A DNA stretch of 64,000 bases from Theropithecus gelada (GCF_003255815.1 NC_037680.1:23440922-23504921); one strand, 5' to 3'. Shown: positions 33,401 to 45,394, counted from the first letter of the stretch. Notes: a model not told the origin generated them from the sequence alone. Numbers and translations are program-made.

Positions 33401-33659
33401 TAGTTTTCTACTCAATTTTGTTCCTCACAGGAGAAGTTGGTAGGAAGGACTAGTTATTTACTTGAATTTTTGTTCTTGTTTTTCAGTAATTTCCCAGTAA
33501 TACTTCTAGCTCCTATTTCTTACTTCAAAGATTTAAGAAATCTGAAAAAGATCCTTACATATGTTCTATTCTCCTATAGTACGAGACTTAACTTACTTTA
33601 TTTTCTTTGTCTACCTCTGAAATCTCTATGTACTGTATTTACAATTTCATAATTTACTA

Positions 33660-34070
33660 ACATTACGGGCTTTTGTATTCACACCTCGTCCTCATCTTCA
33701 TATGACATACTATTTTTTTTGAGATGGAGTTTTGCTCTTGTTACCTAGGATGCAGTGCAATGGTGTGATCTCAGCTCACTGCAAGCTCTGCCTCCCGGTT
33801 CACGTGATTCTCCTGCCTCAGTCTCCTGAGTAGCTGGGACCACAGGTGTGCACCACCATGCCCGGCTGATTTTTTTGTGTTTTTAGTAGACATGGGGTTT
33901 CACCATGTTAGCCAGGCTGGTCTTGAACTTCTGACCTCAGGTGATCCTCCCACCTTGGCCTCCCAAAGTGTTGGGATTACAGGCGTAAGCCACTGGCCCC
34001 AGACACCATACTCTTAACTTTTTGAGGGCAGGGACTATATCTTATTCATCTTTATAACTGTTTAGTACTT
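33660..34070 (+). repeat. L2 fragment split by an Alu
   Basis: Left piece GTATTCACACCTCGTCCTC; right piece TTTGAGGGCAGGGACTATATC, then ACTTAGCTCACCATTATG, is the L2 3'UTR. The Alu (33713-34002) sits between. Confidence 0.65.
33713..34002 (-). mobile_element. AluS, minus strand
   Basis: Eight T, then GAGATGGAGTTTTGCTCTTG, ending in AAGCCACTGGCCCCAGAC. CATACTA/CATACTCT flanks form an approximate target duplication. Confidence 0.92.
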
Positions 34071-36030
34071 AGCTCACCATTATGTATGACAGTAAATAGA
34101 TGAAATATTTACCCTTTTATGGATAACACAATGATGAAATTATTTTTCAAGTTATCCTAATGAAGGGAATTTTACATGAATATGTGCCCCACTGGTCTAT
34201 CATAATCAGAGGCTTACACCTTAATCTCCCAGAGACAGATCTGCTTAGAAGAGGCCTGACCAGTCCCCTTTGACAAATCGGAATGGTCTGAAATGAGGCA
34301 TGCAGAGCAAAAGATCTCATTTAAAATATTTTCCCAGGGTTAGAAAATATCATTTGGAAACTTGAAAGCCAAAGGCTCTGTTTTTAAAAAATAAATTAAA
34401 AATTTGGAATTGTATGTTGTCTTTGTTTTTAGCAAAACTCAAGTTCCTAGCTGACTTCTGTTTGTTTGTTTTCTCTGGGAACCAAGTAGCCGCACTACAC
34501 CCAAGCATGTATCATTTCACGACAATGACTCAGAAAGCAGTGCAGATGTCATGGCTTACCTAGTCCCTAAAAAATGCCTACCATGCAGGAAATGAAATAA
34601 GGTTCTTGGACTCAGCAGAAATGGGGTGAGGATAAAGAGGCTGCTTTGAATTTGTGGGCTTTCCCGGACTGCTTTGGAAACATCTCATGCAAATCCAAAC
34701 AGTATCTGGGTCACAGATAATTTTTGATCGGTAATTTCTGAATATACTTCTGGTCTTCTAGTATACTTAGAGGTAGTAGGTCTATTTGGAAAAATAAAAC
34801 AATTTGAATAATTTAGATAGTTTGATACATTTCTACCAATGAGGATCTTTTTCTTTTTCATAACAGTCTGCCATTCCTGGAACCATTTCCAAGGCCTAAA
34901 ATTTTATTTTACCGAACAACAGATAGAATCCAGTCATCTAGTGCTTCTACCAACAACTGAAATATGCATGATCCGTTGTTTCTGAGTATGACTTTTTTGT
35001 GGCTCTCTCTTTATATATAAATTTAGTCCAGCTTTTTAACCAAGAGACAGCTTGCTAGAAACATGAATTGTATCATTGTATTTGACTAAACATTTAGTCT
35101 GTAACTCTTATTACTTTAGAAGCCTGTCAGATGCTATTTGGAAACTTTCTCTTTAGTCTTGGTTATAATAAACCAAAAGTACCTAGAATTCTATGGGACA
35201 TAGACTGTCAGGAAATGTTGAGTGTATCATTTTTGGGGAAAAGCAGACACTTTTACAAGAAGACTTCAATATGCAAATAAGAAAAGATTTAAGAATATGC
35301 AAATAGAAAAACATTTAAGAATGAGGAAGGATTTAAGAAGAATAGAACCATAAAGATGTAAAGCAAATCATTTCGTACTTACTTTGAGATCCAGGCTTGT
35401 ATACTATTCTAAAACAGGGGCTGTTACATTTCTGCCATGACAGAGAAGTTTTTTGGGGGAAATCCCAACGATGACCACAGCCTTAAAATGCACAGCTTAG
35501 AGGGGAGTTTCCAATGGACTTGGTCTTTAGCCAAGCCCCAGGTCATTCATTCAAAGTGCCCCTGCAGTATAACTAAACGCTTCTTCTGGTCTAGCATCAG
35601 CATTTATGCATAGATAATAGGAGTTAGTACTAAGAATCCTCAGGGGCAGAGATGTACTGTGAAGATGTGAGCTGCATTACATTCAAGGACGTTAGCTAGC
35701 CTATTTTTGAAGACGATCAGCCCTGACTGAATCTGCGTGGCAATGTTATGGCTTGCTCAGTTAGGGCTCCTGTGAAAACCAGCAACAACAAATGACTACG
35801 ACATTACTCAACAAACAATATAGTTTTGTCTCTTTTCCTAATTTGTGGTGAAGGCAAAGAACCCTCAGTAGGCATCTTTTATATAAGCAATAGACATACA
35901 AAAAGAAAAAAAAAAGCATTTGAGACTATCCATCATGGCATTTGAATTTTGAGTATTTTACTGACATTTCAGTTCCCACCATCACACTCTAGACAATGTA
36001 AGAATGTTTTATTTGGCAACAAGAAGGAGA
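34071..36030. other. About 2 kb of repeat-poor sequence, no gene seen
   Basis: No recognisable transposon, exon or RNA gene. A TGACTCAG site (AP-1/NF-E2-like) occurs at about 34527. At 35270-35340 ATTTAAGAA occurs three times in a short A-rich region. It is a candidate for conserved non-coding sequence, but I cannot measure constraint. Confidence 0.45.
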
Positions 36031-36034
36031 CAGT

Positions 36035-36285
36035 GGAGCAAGAATAGAGTTTGGAGTCTCATAGACTTCAGCATAAATGCTGCCTCTGTCATGGGACAAG
36101 TCATTTAAACTTACTGAGTTTCAGTTTCTTCTCTTTCAGTTATTGTCAGATTGAATGATCTGGGTTAGAAAACTAGACTATGCTTCTTGCGGATACAAAC
36201 CATGACCCATTCTTCTTGATATTCCTGGTGCTTGGCAAACAGTGTTTATTGATTGACTGAATGAATGAATGAACAAATGATATAC
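36035..36285 (+). repeat. MIR followed by an L2 3' end
   Basis: MIR phrases: GGAGTCTCATAGACTTCAG, then GGGACAAGTCATTTAAACTT, then TGAGTTTCAGTTTCTTC. L2 end: CCTGGTGCTTGGCAAACAGTG, then a TGAATGAATGAATGAAC tail at about 36258-36274. Confidence 0.7.
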
Positions 36286-36805
36286 TGATGCATTAGCAAG
36301 TATGAGTCTGGCTCAGTAAATGTAAGTGGTCAATAAATGTTCATTTCCTCTGGGTAAAGTAGTCGTGGGATTGTCCTCAGAGTCAGTCTGGGGCGTTAAC
36401 AACTCCCTACTTTTATACCAGGACTTGAATTTTGATAAGAATAAGTGGGGATACATTGCCAACTGTAGGAATTACATTTATTGGTCCACTTCCAAGAAGA
36501 GCGAAATGGAGGGAACATGTAGGGAAGAACAAACCTGATCTTGACAAAATCTTTTGCATGGGTGAAATGTCACTCTGCTTGCATGAATTCTGCAGTTCAG
36601 CCATGGGGATACAATTGAATTATTTTAGTAATTATTTATTCTTTTAGATGAATGCCTAATCTTTTTGGAGAATTTAGTCAAGGTAAAAAGACCTCAAAAC
36701 ATTCTTCTGAATGAGATTCTTATTTACCTCATTTGTCATATGAAAAGTCTAAACAGATTGTTAAATTGAAGTCACATATGTGTCATTCAATATTATAGCA
36801 ATTTA
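36286..36805. other. Unique sequence, no gene seen
   Basis: Frames at 36326-36647 overlap on both strands without recognisable domains. Confidence 0.4.
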
Positions 36806-36819
36806 TACATTGTGTAGTT

Positions 36820-37468
36820 TATTTTTTATTTAATTTAATTAATTTATTTTTTTATTTTTTATTTTTTATTATTTTTTTGAGACGGAGTCTCGCTCTGTCA
36901 CCCAGGCTGGAGTGAAGTGGCCCGATCTCAGCTCACTGCAAGCTCCACCTCTCAGGTTTACGCCATTCTCCTGCCTCAGCCTCCCGAGTAGCTGGGACTA
37001 CAGGTGCCCGCCACCTCTCCCGGCTAGTTTTTTTTTGTATTTTTTAGTAGAGACGGGGTTTCACGGGGTTAGCCAGGATGGTCTCGATCTCCTGACCTTG
37101 TGATCCGCCCGTCTCGGCCTCCCAAAGTGCTGGGATTACAGGCTTGAGCCACCGCGCCCGGCTAATTAATTTATTTTTTATGTTGAGATGGAGTCTCACT
37201 CTGTTACTCGGGTTGGAATGCAGTAGGTGCGAACTCCGCTCACTGCAACCTCCGCCTCTCAGGTTCAAGTGATTCTCCTGCCTCAGCCTCCTGAGTTGCT
37301 GGGATTACAGGTGCCCGCCACCTCATCCGGCTAATTTTTGTACTTTTTAGTAGAGACAGGGTTTCACCATGTTGGCCAGGCTGGTCTCAAACTCCTGACC
37401 TCAAGTGATCCTCCTGTCTTGGCCTCCCAAAGCACTGAAATTATAGGCATGAGCCACCACACCGGGCC
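36820..37468 (-). mobile_element. Older Alu (minus) carrying a nested AluY in its tail
   Basis: The outer Alu body is 37164-37468, ending GAGCCACCACACCGGGCC, with AT-rich tail text at 36820-36858. Flanks ACATTGTGTAGTTT (36807) and ACATTGTATAATTT (about 37469) form its target duplication, which encloses the nested copy as well. This gives clear relative dating. Confidence 0.9.
36860..37163 (-). mobile_element. AluY (monkey YRa-like), nested
   Basis: T-rich tail with ATTTTTT units, then GAGACGGAGTCTCGCTCTGTC, ending CACCGCGCCCGGC. The target duplication TAATTAATTTATTTTTT is at about 36837 and 37163. AGTGGCCCGATCTCAG matches the monkey AluYRa arrangement apart from one base. It inserted into the tail of the older Alu. 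Confidence 0.93.
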
Positions 37469-37469
37469 A

Positions 37470-38165
37470 ACATTGTATAATTTAAATAAATACTTAAAGG
37501 AACATTTCCATATATACGGTTATTGTGTTATGTTATAAAGAATGAGCTTTATTGTATTGTTGTTTTTGCACTGTAAAAGATACCATTATTATAACTGAAG
37601 CCGCGTGGGGCTTTTTTTTCTAGTCAGTAGAAACACTGACATAACACTTCCAATGCACATCAGAATTACTGTGAATATTTGCTTATAAATTATTGAAAGA
37701 ATAAGAGTGTAAACTGTATCATATAAATGATATAAAAAGAAATGAATGCATGAATTAAATTCCAGTTAAAGAAGGCTTCTTTTCAAATAATCAGCACAGG
37801 AAAGGATGAGCTAATGTCATTTTCCTGAAGTTACTTTCATCCTTGAAGACACACCTTGTGTCAGCAATCTGAGGGCTTGCTTTTTAGCAAGTCAAGACGT
37901 CACTGGAGTAATCATAAATCTTCACATATAATGGAAATTTTGAGTTAATTGGCAGTACGAATTCTTGGTGTGATAACTCAGGATTGGCATTGATGAGTAT
38001 GACTTTTTCAAGACCGACAAGCAAAGACCATAAGAATGAATTGTATATCCAAGATACAAACCCTTGTGCTCTGACTACAAAATTTGAATGTTACTGAATT
38101 CACAGAAAGTTTCTGAAGGAACCTAAATGGGAAGTGGAGGTAGATTGAAAAGGGGAGAAAGGGGA
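37470..38165. other. Unique sequence, no gene seen
   Basis: AT-rich and without exon or RNA-gene signals that I recognise. Confidence 0.4.
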
Positions 38166-38170
38166 CTACG

Positions 38171-38468
38171 CTTTTTTTTTTTTTGGAGACTGAGTCTTGC
38201 TCTGTCACCCAGGCTGGAGTGTAGTGGTGCGATCTTGGCTCACTGCAACCTCCGCCTCCTGGGTTCCAGCAATTCTCCTGCCTCAACCTCCTCAGTAGCT
38301 GGGATTACAGGCACACACTACCACATCCGGCTAATTTTTTGTATTTTTAGTAGAGACGGGGTTTCACTATGTTGGTCAGGATAGTCTCGAACTCCTGAGC
38401 TCAGGCCATCCACCTGGCTCGGCCTGCCAAAGTGCTGGGATTACAGGCGTGAGCCACCGCACCTGGCC
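38171..38468 (-). mobile_element. AluS, minus strand
   Basis: T tail of 12, full dimer ending GAGCCACCGCACCTGGCC. The target duplication CTACGCTTT/CTACACTTT is at 38165 and 38468. Confidence 0.94.
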
Positions 38469-38715
38469 TACACTTTTTAATTTGACTACTAAACCTCAAA
38501 TTCAGCAGGAAAATGTTAATTATTTTGAGGGAAATAGTGGCAAAGAACAAGGTTATAGCCCTTTCCAGTGGAGAGGCCATTGGGCAGCTACAAAGAATCA
38601 GCTCCTTTTCCTCATATTGAGAAAACTCTGAATGACCATTTCAGCTCCCGCTGTAGGATCAGCTGTAGATTCAAATGCAACCAAATTGCAGACCAATTTC
38701 TCTTTCCACCTATTC
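38469..38715. other. Unique sequence before the microsatellite
   Basis: No gene recognised. The frames at 38568-38967 owe their length to the TTCC repeat. Confidence 0.4.
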
Positions 38716-38876
38716 TCTCCCTTCCTTCCTTTCTCCCTCCCCTCCTTCCTTCCTTCCTTCCTTCCTCCCTCCCCTCCTTCCTTCCTTCCTTCCTTCCTTC
38801 CTTCCTTCCTTCCTTCCTTCCTTCCTTCCTTCCTTCCTTCCTTCCTTCCTCCCTCCCTCCCTCCCTCCCTCCCTTC
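38716..38876. repeat. (TTCC)n / (TCCC)n microsatellite
   Basis: About 160 bp of tetranucleotide repeat, a central pure TTCC run (about 38776-38849) flanked by TCCC variants. It gives long Pro/Ser/Leu frames on + and Gly/Arg/Lys/Glu frames on -, all artefacts. Confidence 0.97.
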
Positions 38877-38879
38877 CAT

Positions 38880-39655
38880 GCAGGTCTGTCTCCTGAGATC
38901 ACATCCCAATGACCATTTTGCACACCACTCTCAGACTCAGAGTCTATTCCCAGAGAATTCAATTTAAGCTAGCTACAATTGATTATAATTATTATCACTT
39001 ATTGGAGACATTTGATGTTATGCCTTACCCATCAGACCCGGAAGCATCCAAGTCATTCTGAATTGATAGAGGACCTATGGAGTTAGCACTTCATCCTCTT
39101 GGCCCTGGCTGTGTCCATTTTCAACTTCTTCCCCTTCCCCTAGCCTAGTCCTCAGGTTCTGTGGATTGAAAGCAGAGTCTCTTGTATTCAGTACTCTAGT
39201 GAGACACAATTGCTTGTTAACACCAAATCCCACTATAGTGCAATGGTTTGCAGCTTTAGTGTTCCCAGACACTTTGGATTCTAGAATATTTGGTGGCTCA
39301 CTCAGAGAGATTCCTTTGCATCTATAAATATAACCTTTAATAACCTGTCAGTGTCACGTCACTGGTTACATAGACTTGTTTGTTGTCCTTTCAGGATTCT
39401 TGAAAATATTTCCAAGGCAAGGTCCTTGAGTGTTTCAGAAAATATGTAACTTTCAGAGATTACAGGCTGCTCTCATGCTACTTTTGAAACTTTATCTGTT
39501 GCTTACTTAGTGCTCTGCACTGCAATATGTAACCTACCTAGCTCAACATTGCTTCTGGAATATATAGTAAAATCAGCAACATCAGTTATTGTAGCAAAAA
39601 TAAAAATGACCCATTGATCATTGAATTTGGCAGCACACAATCGAAAGATGTTGTG
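38880..39655. other. Unique sequence, no gene seen
   Basis: No exon, RNA gene or firm repeat recognised. Confidence 0.4.
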
Positions 39656-39658
39656 ATG

Positions 39659-39955
39659 GCTGGGCGCAGTGGCTCACGCCTGTAATCCCAGCACTTTGGG
39701 AGGCTGAGGTGGGCGGATCACGAGGACAGGAGTTCGAGACCAGCCTCACCAACATGGAGAAACCCCAACTCTGCTAAAAATACAAAAATTAGCCGGGTGT
39801 GGTGGCACACACCTGTAATCCCAGCTACTCAGCAGGCTGAGGCAGGAGAATTGCTTGAACCCAAGAAGCGGAGGTTGCAGTGAGCCGAGATTGGGCCATT
39901 GCACTCCAGCCTGGGCAACAGAGCAAGATTCTGTCTCAAAAAAAAAAAAAAAAAG
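39659..39955 (+). mobile_element. AluS, plus strand
   Basis: GGCTGGGCGCAGTGGCTCACGCC to an A tail of about 18. The target duplication AAGATGT(T/C)GTGAT is at 39646 and 39952. The minus frame at 39746-39979 is Alu antisense. Confidence 0.95.
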
Positions 39956-40284
39956 ATGTCGTGATATACTTGTTGACAACTACTTCTGAAACTCGGAACT
40001 TTATTAGTCATTGCAGTGTATGATATACTTCCAGCGCGCTATCTGCATCTGTATTTTGTAACTCCCCAGTCCCTTCTACAGTGAGTTATTTGAACCTGAA
40101 CCAACATTTAAAATCAGAGTCATTTTGTTCAGAGTGTGTAAACCAAAATGGGTAGATCTCTACAGAATGACATGTGAAGAGGACTGACGTTTTGGCTGCA
40201 TCCAGTTTAAGTCCAGTACCCTGTACTATGGGACACTTATATTGTCAAAACTGATGAATCAATTGGCCCCAGGTAGTACATGCC

Positions 40285-40810
40285 ATTGTTTCTAAGTGTA
40301 TGAGAAACACTGGAATCAGAATCACCTGGAATCCATGAAAAATTGCACATTCCTGGGTCCCACCCTAAACCTTTTAAATCAGGATTTGGAGGCATCATGC
40401 CCAGGAAGGTATGCTTTTAGCAAGCTTCCCACGTAATTTTTCTTTTTCTTTTCTTTTCTTTTTTTTTTTTTTGAAACAAAGTTTCATTCTGTCACCCAGG
40501 CTGGAGTGCAGTGGCATGGTCTCAGCTCACTGTAACCTCTGCCTCCTGAGTTCAAGCAATTCTTGTGCCTCGGCCTCCTGAGTAGCTGGGATTACAGGCA
40601 TGCGCCACCACATCCAGCTAATTTTTGTATTTTTAGTGGCATTGAGGTTTCACTATGTTGGCCAAGCTGGCCTCGAACTCCTGGTCTCAAGTGATCCACC
40701 CTCCTCTGCCTCCCAAAGTGCTGGGATTATAGGCATGAGCCACTGCACCTGGCCTTCCCATGTAGTTTTTTAATGCACACTGACTTGTAAGAATCACAGA
40801 GTTATCAAAT
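40285..40810. mobile_element. MER5-like hAT element split by an Alu
   Basis: Left part: GGAATCAGAATCACCTGGAA, then CTGGGTCCCACCCTAAACC. Right part after the Alu: CACTGACTTGTAAGAATCAC. It matches the MER5 layout with decay. The Alu target duplication is CTTCCCA(C/T)GTA(A/G)TTTTT at 40425 and 40754. Confidence 0.7.
40445..40753 (-). mobile_element. AluS, minus strand, inside the MER5-like element
   Basis: TTTTC-rich tail, then GAAACAAAGTTTCATTCTGTC, ending GAGCCACTGCACCTGGCC. Full dimer, moderately decayed. Confidence 0.92.
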
Positions 40811-41136
40811 GAGCTATACAAACCAGAAACATGATCTCTTGATAGAAAAGTAGGGAGGCTGGAACTTGGTCTTTTTATGATTTCCCTTCCCTTCTTCTGC
40901 CTTCAGGTACTTCTCTTCCCAGTGTCTAGCTCACTTTTTGCCTTAAGCTCCTTACTTACCACTGCTCACCTGTCCCATACTCTGGCAAAACTGCTCCCAG
41001 TCTCTTCTAATCAAACCCCTATCATCAGATATTGTTCTCCTTTGGGCAACAAGACAGACATCTGATTCAACCAATTCACATGTATACAGGTGAATCATTG
41101 AGAGACTCTTCATTTTGCCAGAGTAATTTTTATGAG

Positions 41137-41505
41137 CCTGCCTTCCTTCCTCTCTTCCTCCCTTCCTCCCTTCCTCCCTTCCTCCCTCCCTTCCTTCCTT
41201 CCTTCCTTCCTTCCTTCCTTCCTTCCTTCCTTCCTTCCTTCCTTCCTTCCTTCTTCCTTCTTCCTTTCCTTCCTCTCTCCCTCCCTCCCTCCCTTCCTCC
41301 CTTCCTCCCTTCCTCCCTCCCTCCCTCCCTCCCTTCCTTCCTTCCTTCCTTCCTTCCTTCCTTCCTTCCTTCCTTCCTTCTTCCTTCTNCCTTCCTTCCT
41401 TCCTTCCTTCCTTCCTTCCTTCCTTCCTTCCTTCCTTCCTTCCTTCATCCTTCCTCTCCTTCCTCTCTCCCTCCCTCCCTCCCTCCCTCTCTCTTTCTCT
41501 TTTTC
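41137..41505. repeat. Large (TTCC)n / (TCCC)n microsatellite with one undetermined base
   Basis: About 370 bp of TTCC, TTCCTCCC and TCCC blocks, with an 'n' at 41389. It sits in the tail of the reversed AluJ that follows, so it probably grew from the Alu A tail. The 198- and 178-codon + frames and the 150-codon - frame here are low-complexity artefacts. Confidence 0.97.
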
Positions 41506-41803
41506 TTTCTTGACATGGGGACTTACTCTGTTGCCCAGGTTGGAGTGTGGTGGCCTGAACACAACTACAACTCCACTGCAGCCTCGACCTCCCCAGGCTC
41601 AGGTGATCCTCCCACCAAAGGATCCTGAGTGGCTGAGACTACAGACGTGTGCCACTACACCCAGCTAATTTTTTCATTTATTTGTAGAGGCAAGGTTTTG
41701 CCTTGTTACCCAGGCTGGCCTTGAATTCCTGGGTTCAGGCAGTCTACCCGCCTCAGCCTCCCAGTGTGCTGGGGTTACGGGTATGAGCCACTACACCTGG
41801 TCT
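41506..41803 (-). mobile_element. AluJ, minus strand
   Basis: CTTGACATGGGGACTTACTC, then GGAGTGTGGTGGCCTGAAC and CACTGCAGCCTCGACCTCC, the AluJ form, ending GAGCCACTACACCTGGTC. Strongly diverged, old. Confidence 0.9.
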
Positions 41804-43160
41804 TTCCTTCTTTCTAAGAAAGGAAATTTTTAAGGCGAGGAATACCAAATGGCACATTAATCCTTCTGCCCTATTGAACATGAGCTAATCCTCTGTACTA
41901 TATTTACTTTTTAAAAACCTTTTATTATAGTTTTCAAAATGTCTTCTTTTCTTTACTTCTGAGCCCAACATTCCTCTAAAAGCTCTATATTTTTTCACAA
42001 TGACACTCTTGGAAGCAATAGTGAGGGTTCAGACAGGGTGCAGGCAGAAAGTGATGGGGTTGGGGATTGGGGCCTTATCTACTAATATTGTTCTTCCTTA
42101 TATATTGTTTCTATTTATCTAACTACTTCAGTGATGTGTAACCCCTCCTCCCCAGACTGGTCACTGTGTAGTGTCATGTTCGGGGAAACTCCAGTCTGGC
42201 CACAGGGTGCAGAAGAATAATGAACCTATTTACTATGAGTAAAGAGGTGAAATAGGGGTTTTGTAACATGTACCACACAGAAAGCTTCTGAACAATATTT
42301 AGGCTTCTCTGTTTCTCCCTAAAATTTCCCCTGCTGGAATCATGTCTCTCCCGTTTCTCCACCATAGAGCTCCCTCACAGTTTTGCTATCTTAGGTTCCC
42401 GTCGTTCTCACACTGCATCCTCAGACATCGTACTTCCCAGGTGGGCCTGCGCCACCTGATGCTCTGGAAAGAGATACCTGGTTTCTCACTCTGTCTTTTT
42501 TCTTGTGAGATTCTGCATCCCTTCCTCTCCCTGAAATTCTGCTGGATAACATCCCACTCCTTACAGACAATTAGCTGACCTGTTGAATCCTCCACAGAGG
42601 ACAATACCACGGGAATCCGAAAGGCAAAAATGATCATGTCCCATTCCAGAACCAAGCACTCAGCTCTTCTTCTCTGGAGACATGTGAGTCATAAACTGGA
42701 AGAAAAGAGAAAGAGGAGAGAGAAAGGGAGAGAATTTCAATTTTACCAGTGCTCTTCATGCAGACTGAGGATGCCCTTTTCTTTTTTTTGCAAAAAAATC
42801 CCCACCTGGTTTTCCCATTTCCTTCTATAACATCGGACACATAGTAGATAGCCACTTCGTATTGGTTATTAAATGTCATTCCATAAAATAGACAAAATGA
42901 AGTTTTCCAGCTAACACCAAATTGGTTTTATATCAATTTTTTGAAGTCTTGTGAATTTTCTTAAAACTTACCCCTAATCAAATGTAATTACAGGTAAGCA
43001 TTCAAATATGAAAACACGAAGAAGTCTAGGATCATCTGCCATTTTGTATTATTTTGCTATTGCTACTCTCTAGTTATGAGTTGATTCTACTTATAAAAAT
43101 CTAAACTATATCTAAGATCAAAATCAAGATAGGAGAAGAGGAATAACATTAATATATGCT
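41804..43160. other. Unique sequence, no gene seen
   Basis: Both-strand frames at 42174-42879 overlap one another and show no domains. Confidence 0.4.
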
Positions 43161-43388
43161 AAGGCTAGTTGCTGTCTGCATGTATCACTTCATTTGTCTT
43201 TGCAATAACCCTATAAATGAGAGGTTGCTAACCCATTTTATGAATGAGAAAAGTAACTGAGGCTCAGAGTGGTAAATAACTTACCCAAGGTCATAAGAAC
43301 AAAAAAAGTAAAACCAGGATTTGCATTCAGATTTGTCAGGACCCCAAGTCTGTAATCTTTATTCATCACTATAGCATGCTGCCTCTTT
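43160..43388 (-). repeat. MIR SINE, minus strand
   Basis: TTTGCAATAACCCTATAAATG, then ACTGAGGCTCAGAGTGGTAA, then CCCAAGGTCATAAGAAC and CCAGGATTTGCATTCAGA. A nearly complete reversed MIR, cut by the Alu at 43391. Confidence 0.85.
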
Positions 43389-43390
43389 GT

Positions 43391-43722
43391 TTTGTTTTGT
43401 TTTTGTTTTTGTTTTTGTTTGTTTGTTTGTTTGTTTTTTGAGATGGAGTCTTATTCCGTCACCCAGGCTGGAGTGCAGTGGCGTGATCTCAGCTTACTGC
43501 AATCTCTGCTTTCCGGGTTGAAGTGATTCTTGTGCCTCAGTCTTTTGAATAGCTGGGATTACAGGTGTGCACCACTACACCCAGCTAATTTTTATATTTT
43601 TTCATAGAGACAGGGTTTCACCATGTTGGCCAGGCTGGTCTCGAACTCCTGAACTCAGGTGATCCACCCGCCTCAGCCTCCCACAGTGATGGGATTACAG
43701 GCGTGAGCCACCACACCCGGCC
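43391..43722 (-). mobile_element. AluS, minus strand, with (TTTTTG)n/(TTTG)n tail
   Basis: Tail repeats at 43391-43433, full dimer ending GAGCCACCACACCCGGCC. The target duplication CATGCTGCCT(C/T)TT is at 43376 and 43726. Confidence 0.94.
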
Positions 43723-43739
43723 AACATGCTGCCTTTTAA

Positions 43740-44390
43740 TCCTGAATTTTATTCCACTTTGGGGAGTTGTCTTGGGCTTCCTCTAGCTGTTTTGTAGATG
43801 ATGAAGAATCATTTCTGTCTAGTTAAGCTTTAAACACTAAAGAACAAAGTGCATCATATTTCTGCATATGAAAAGCCATTTGGAGTGTTGTATAGAGGAT
43901 TGTCGTTTTGAAGCACTCTCACACATAGTAATTGCTGACCCAGTACAAGAATCTAACACAATTTGCCAGAGTCTTATTTATTATTTTGTACTAAAGCCAG
44001 AGAACCTAGAAATCCAGTTCAGTATTGGCTTTCCAACTCCTGAGCTGAAAGAGAGCCAGGTAGAGCAAACTGCCTTTCTCACTGTCTTTTTTCCAGAGGC
44101 CCCAAGCTAAGGCATCAATCACATTTGCCCCCATATTCCAACTTTAGTAGTTGAGTGTGAGAGTGTGATTCAGCCCCTTTTGTTCAATGTCTCTTATTTT
44201 ATTCTACTACCTCATTCTTTTTTTTTTTTCTTTTTGTTCCACTTTTAGCTCAAGTTTCTGGGCATATAAAAATAAAATGTAAAATGTGATAGGTGCATGT
44301 GTTAGTGATTTACAGAGGTGGATTCCAGCTTCCTTTTAAGGCCAGAACTATGGATATTGCTTTTGTTTTATTGTTCCTTATCTATCCAAC
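43740..44390. other. Unique sequence, no gene seen
   Basis: Frame 43868-44110 (+, 80 codons) has no features I recognise. A T-run lies at 44218-44230. Confidence 0.4.
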
Positions 44391-44525
44391 TGTGCTGTAA
44401 GTTTCCTTTAGGACAGAATCCAGGTTTCATTCATTTTTGTAGCCTCCTCTCTCCCCGTGATGCTTATCCCGGTGCCTCGCACATTGGAGGCCTTCAATAA
44501 ATGCTTATTGAAATACATATGTAAA
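44390..44525 (+). repeat. L2 LINE 3' end
   Basis: TATCCCGGTGCCTCGCACATT, then GAGGCCTTCAATAAATGCTT and TTGAAATAC: the classical L2 end ('gtgcctggcacatagtagg...caataaat'). Confidence 0.8.
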
Positions 44526-44654
44526 TACATATGGATGATAAAGGCAATAGAATTCTATATACGTCCAGCATCAAAGAAAGTAACCTCAATGTCTCAATGG
44601 TTTAAAAACTTTTGTTGTAGTCTAAATGAGTTTGAAATGTTTAATTCAAAACTG

Positions 44655-45115
44655 GCAAAGGCCTCTGTGTCATTTAGGATGCTTTTGGCTGCAAGTAACA
44701 GAATAACCAACTAAAAGTGGCTTCACGAGTAAGGTTAAATGAGATGATATGACAGGAGGTCTGGGGGAAGATAGTTTCAAAGTTGGTGTGGTGCCCAAAC
44801 AATATAATCAAGGACGTGGGCTCTTGGCATCCTTTGTTCTTTCTTCCTGAGTGTCTCATGGTTGCCAGATGGATGCTTCATATCTAAATAATCTTGTCTT
44901 CCCAGAACTTATTTCAAAGGTGGGAAAAAAGAGGCTAGGGAGAGTTTTGTTACACATCTTTCTCCTTTTATCAGAGAGGAAATTTTTCCAAGAGGTCTTT
45001 CAGAATACTTTCCCTTTCCTTTTGATGGCTCAAAAGGGTTACCCCTGTATCACTGGCATCTGGTGAATGGAATTATCATGCACTGTGATTGGCTTAGACC
45101 ACTAACAGTTCGTCC
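44655..45115. repeat. Old interspersed repeat, family unassigned
   Basis: GGCTGCAAGTAACAGAATAACC, then AACTAAAAGTGGCTTCACG near the left end and CACTGTGATTGGCTTAGACC near the right end form a pattern I have met in many human loci. I cannot name the family. Confidence 0.4.
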
Positions 45116-45394
45116 ACTTGGAGTAGAGGAGAGTTCCAGCTTTTTAAAAGTCTCCTTAAATTAGCTCCCTGCTGTCTCCTACTTGAACAACATCAGGATT
45201 TTGGCCACAGGAAGAAATGGGGAAGAGCTGTTGGGGAGGAAAACAGCAGCATCTGTTACCTCCTATGTGAAATAATTTGTTGCAAGCGGTTTCTGTCAGA
45301 CATATGAGTTAGTTTGTGAGATACTTAGACCCCAAAACGGAGGTCAGTGGCTCATGTTTATGTATTGCATGTCTATTACCAACATATCTGACAT

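Noticed and set aside
38568..38967. Long Pro/Ser/Leu and Gly/Arg/Lys/Glu frames
   Set aside because: A pure tetranucleotide repeat whose frames stay open by periodicity.
41032..41668. 198-, 178- and 150-codon frames around 41.3 kb
   Set aside because: TTCC microsatellite plus AluJ text. One frame even crosses the undetermined base.
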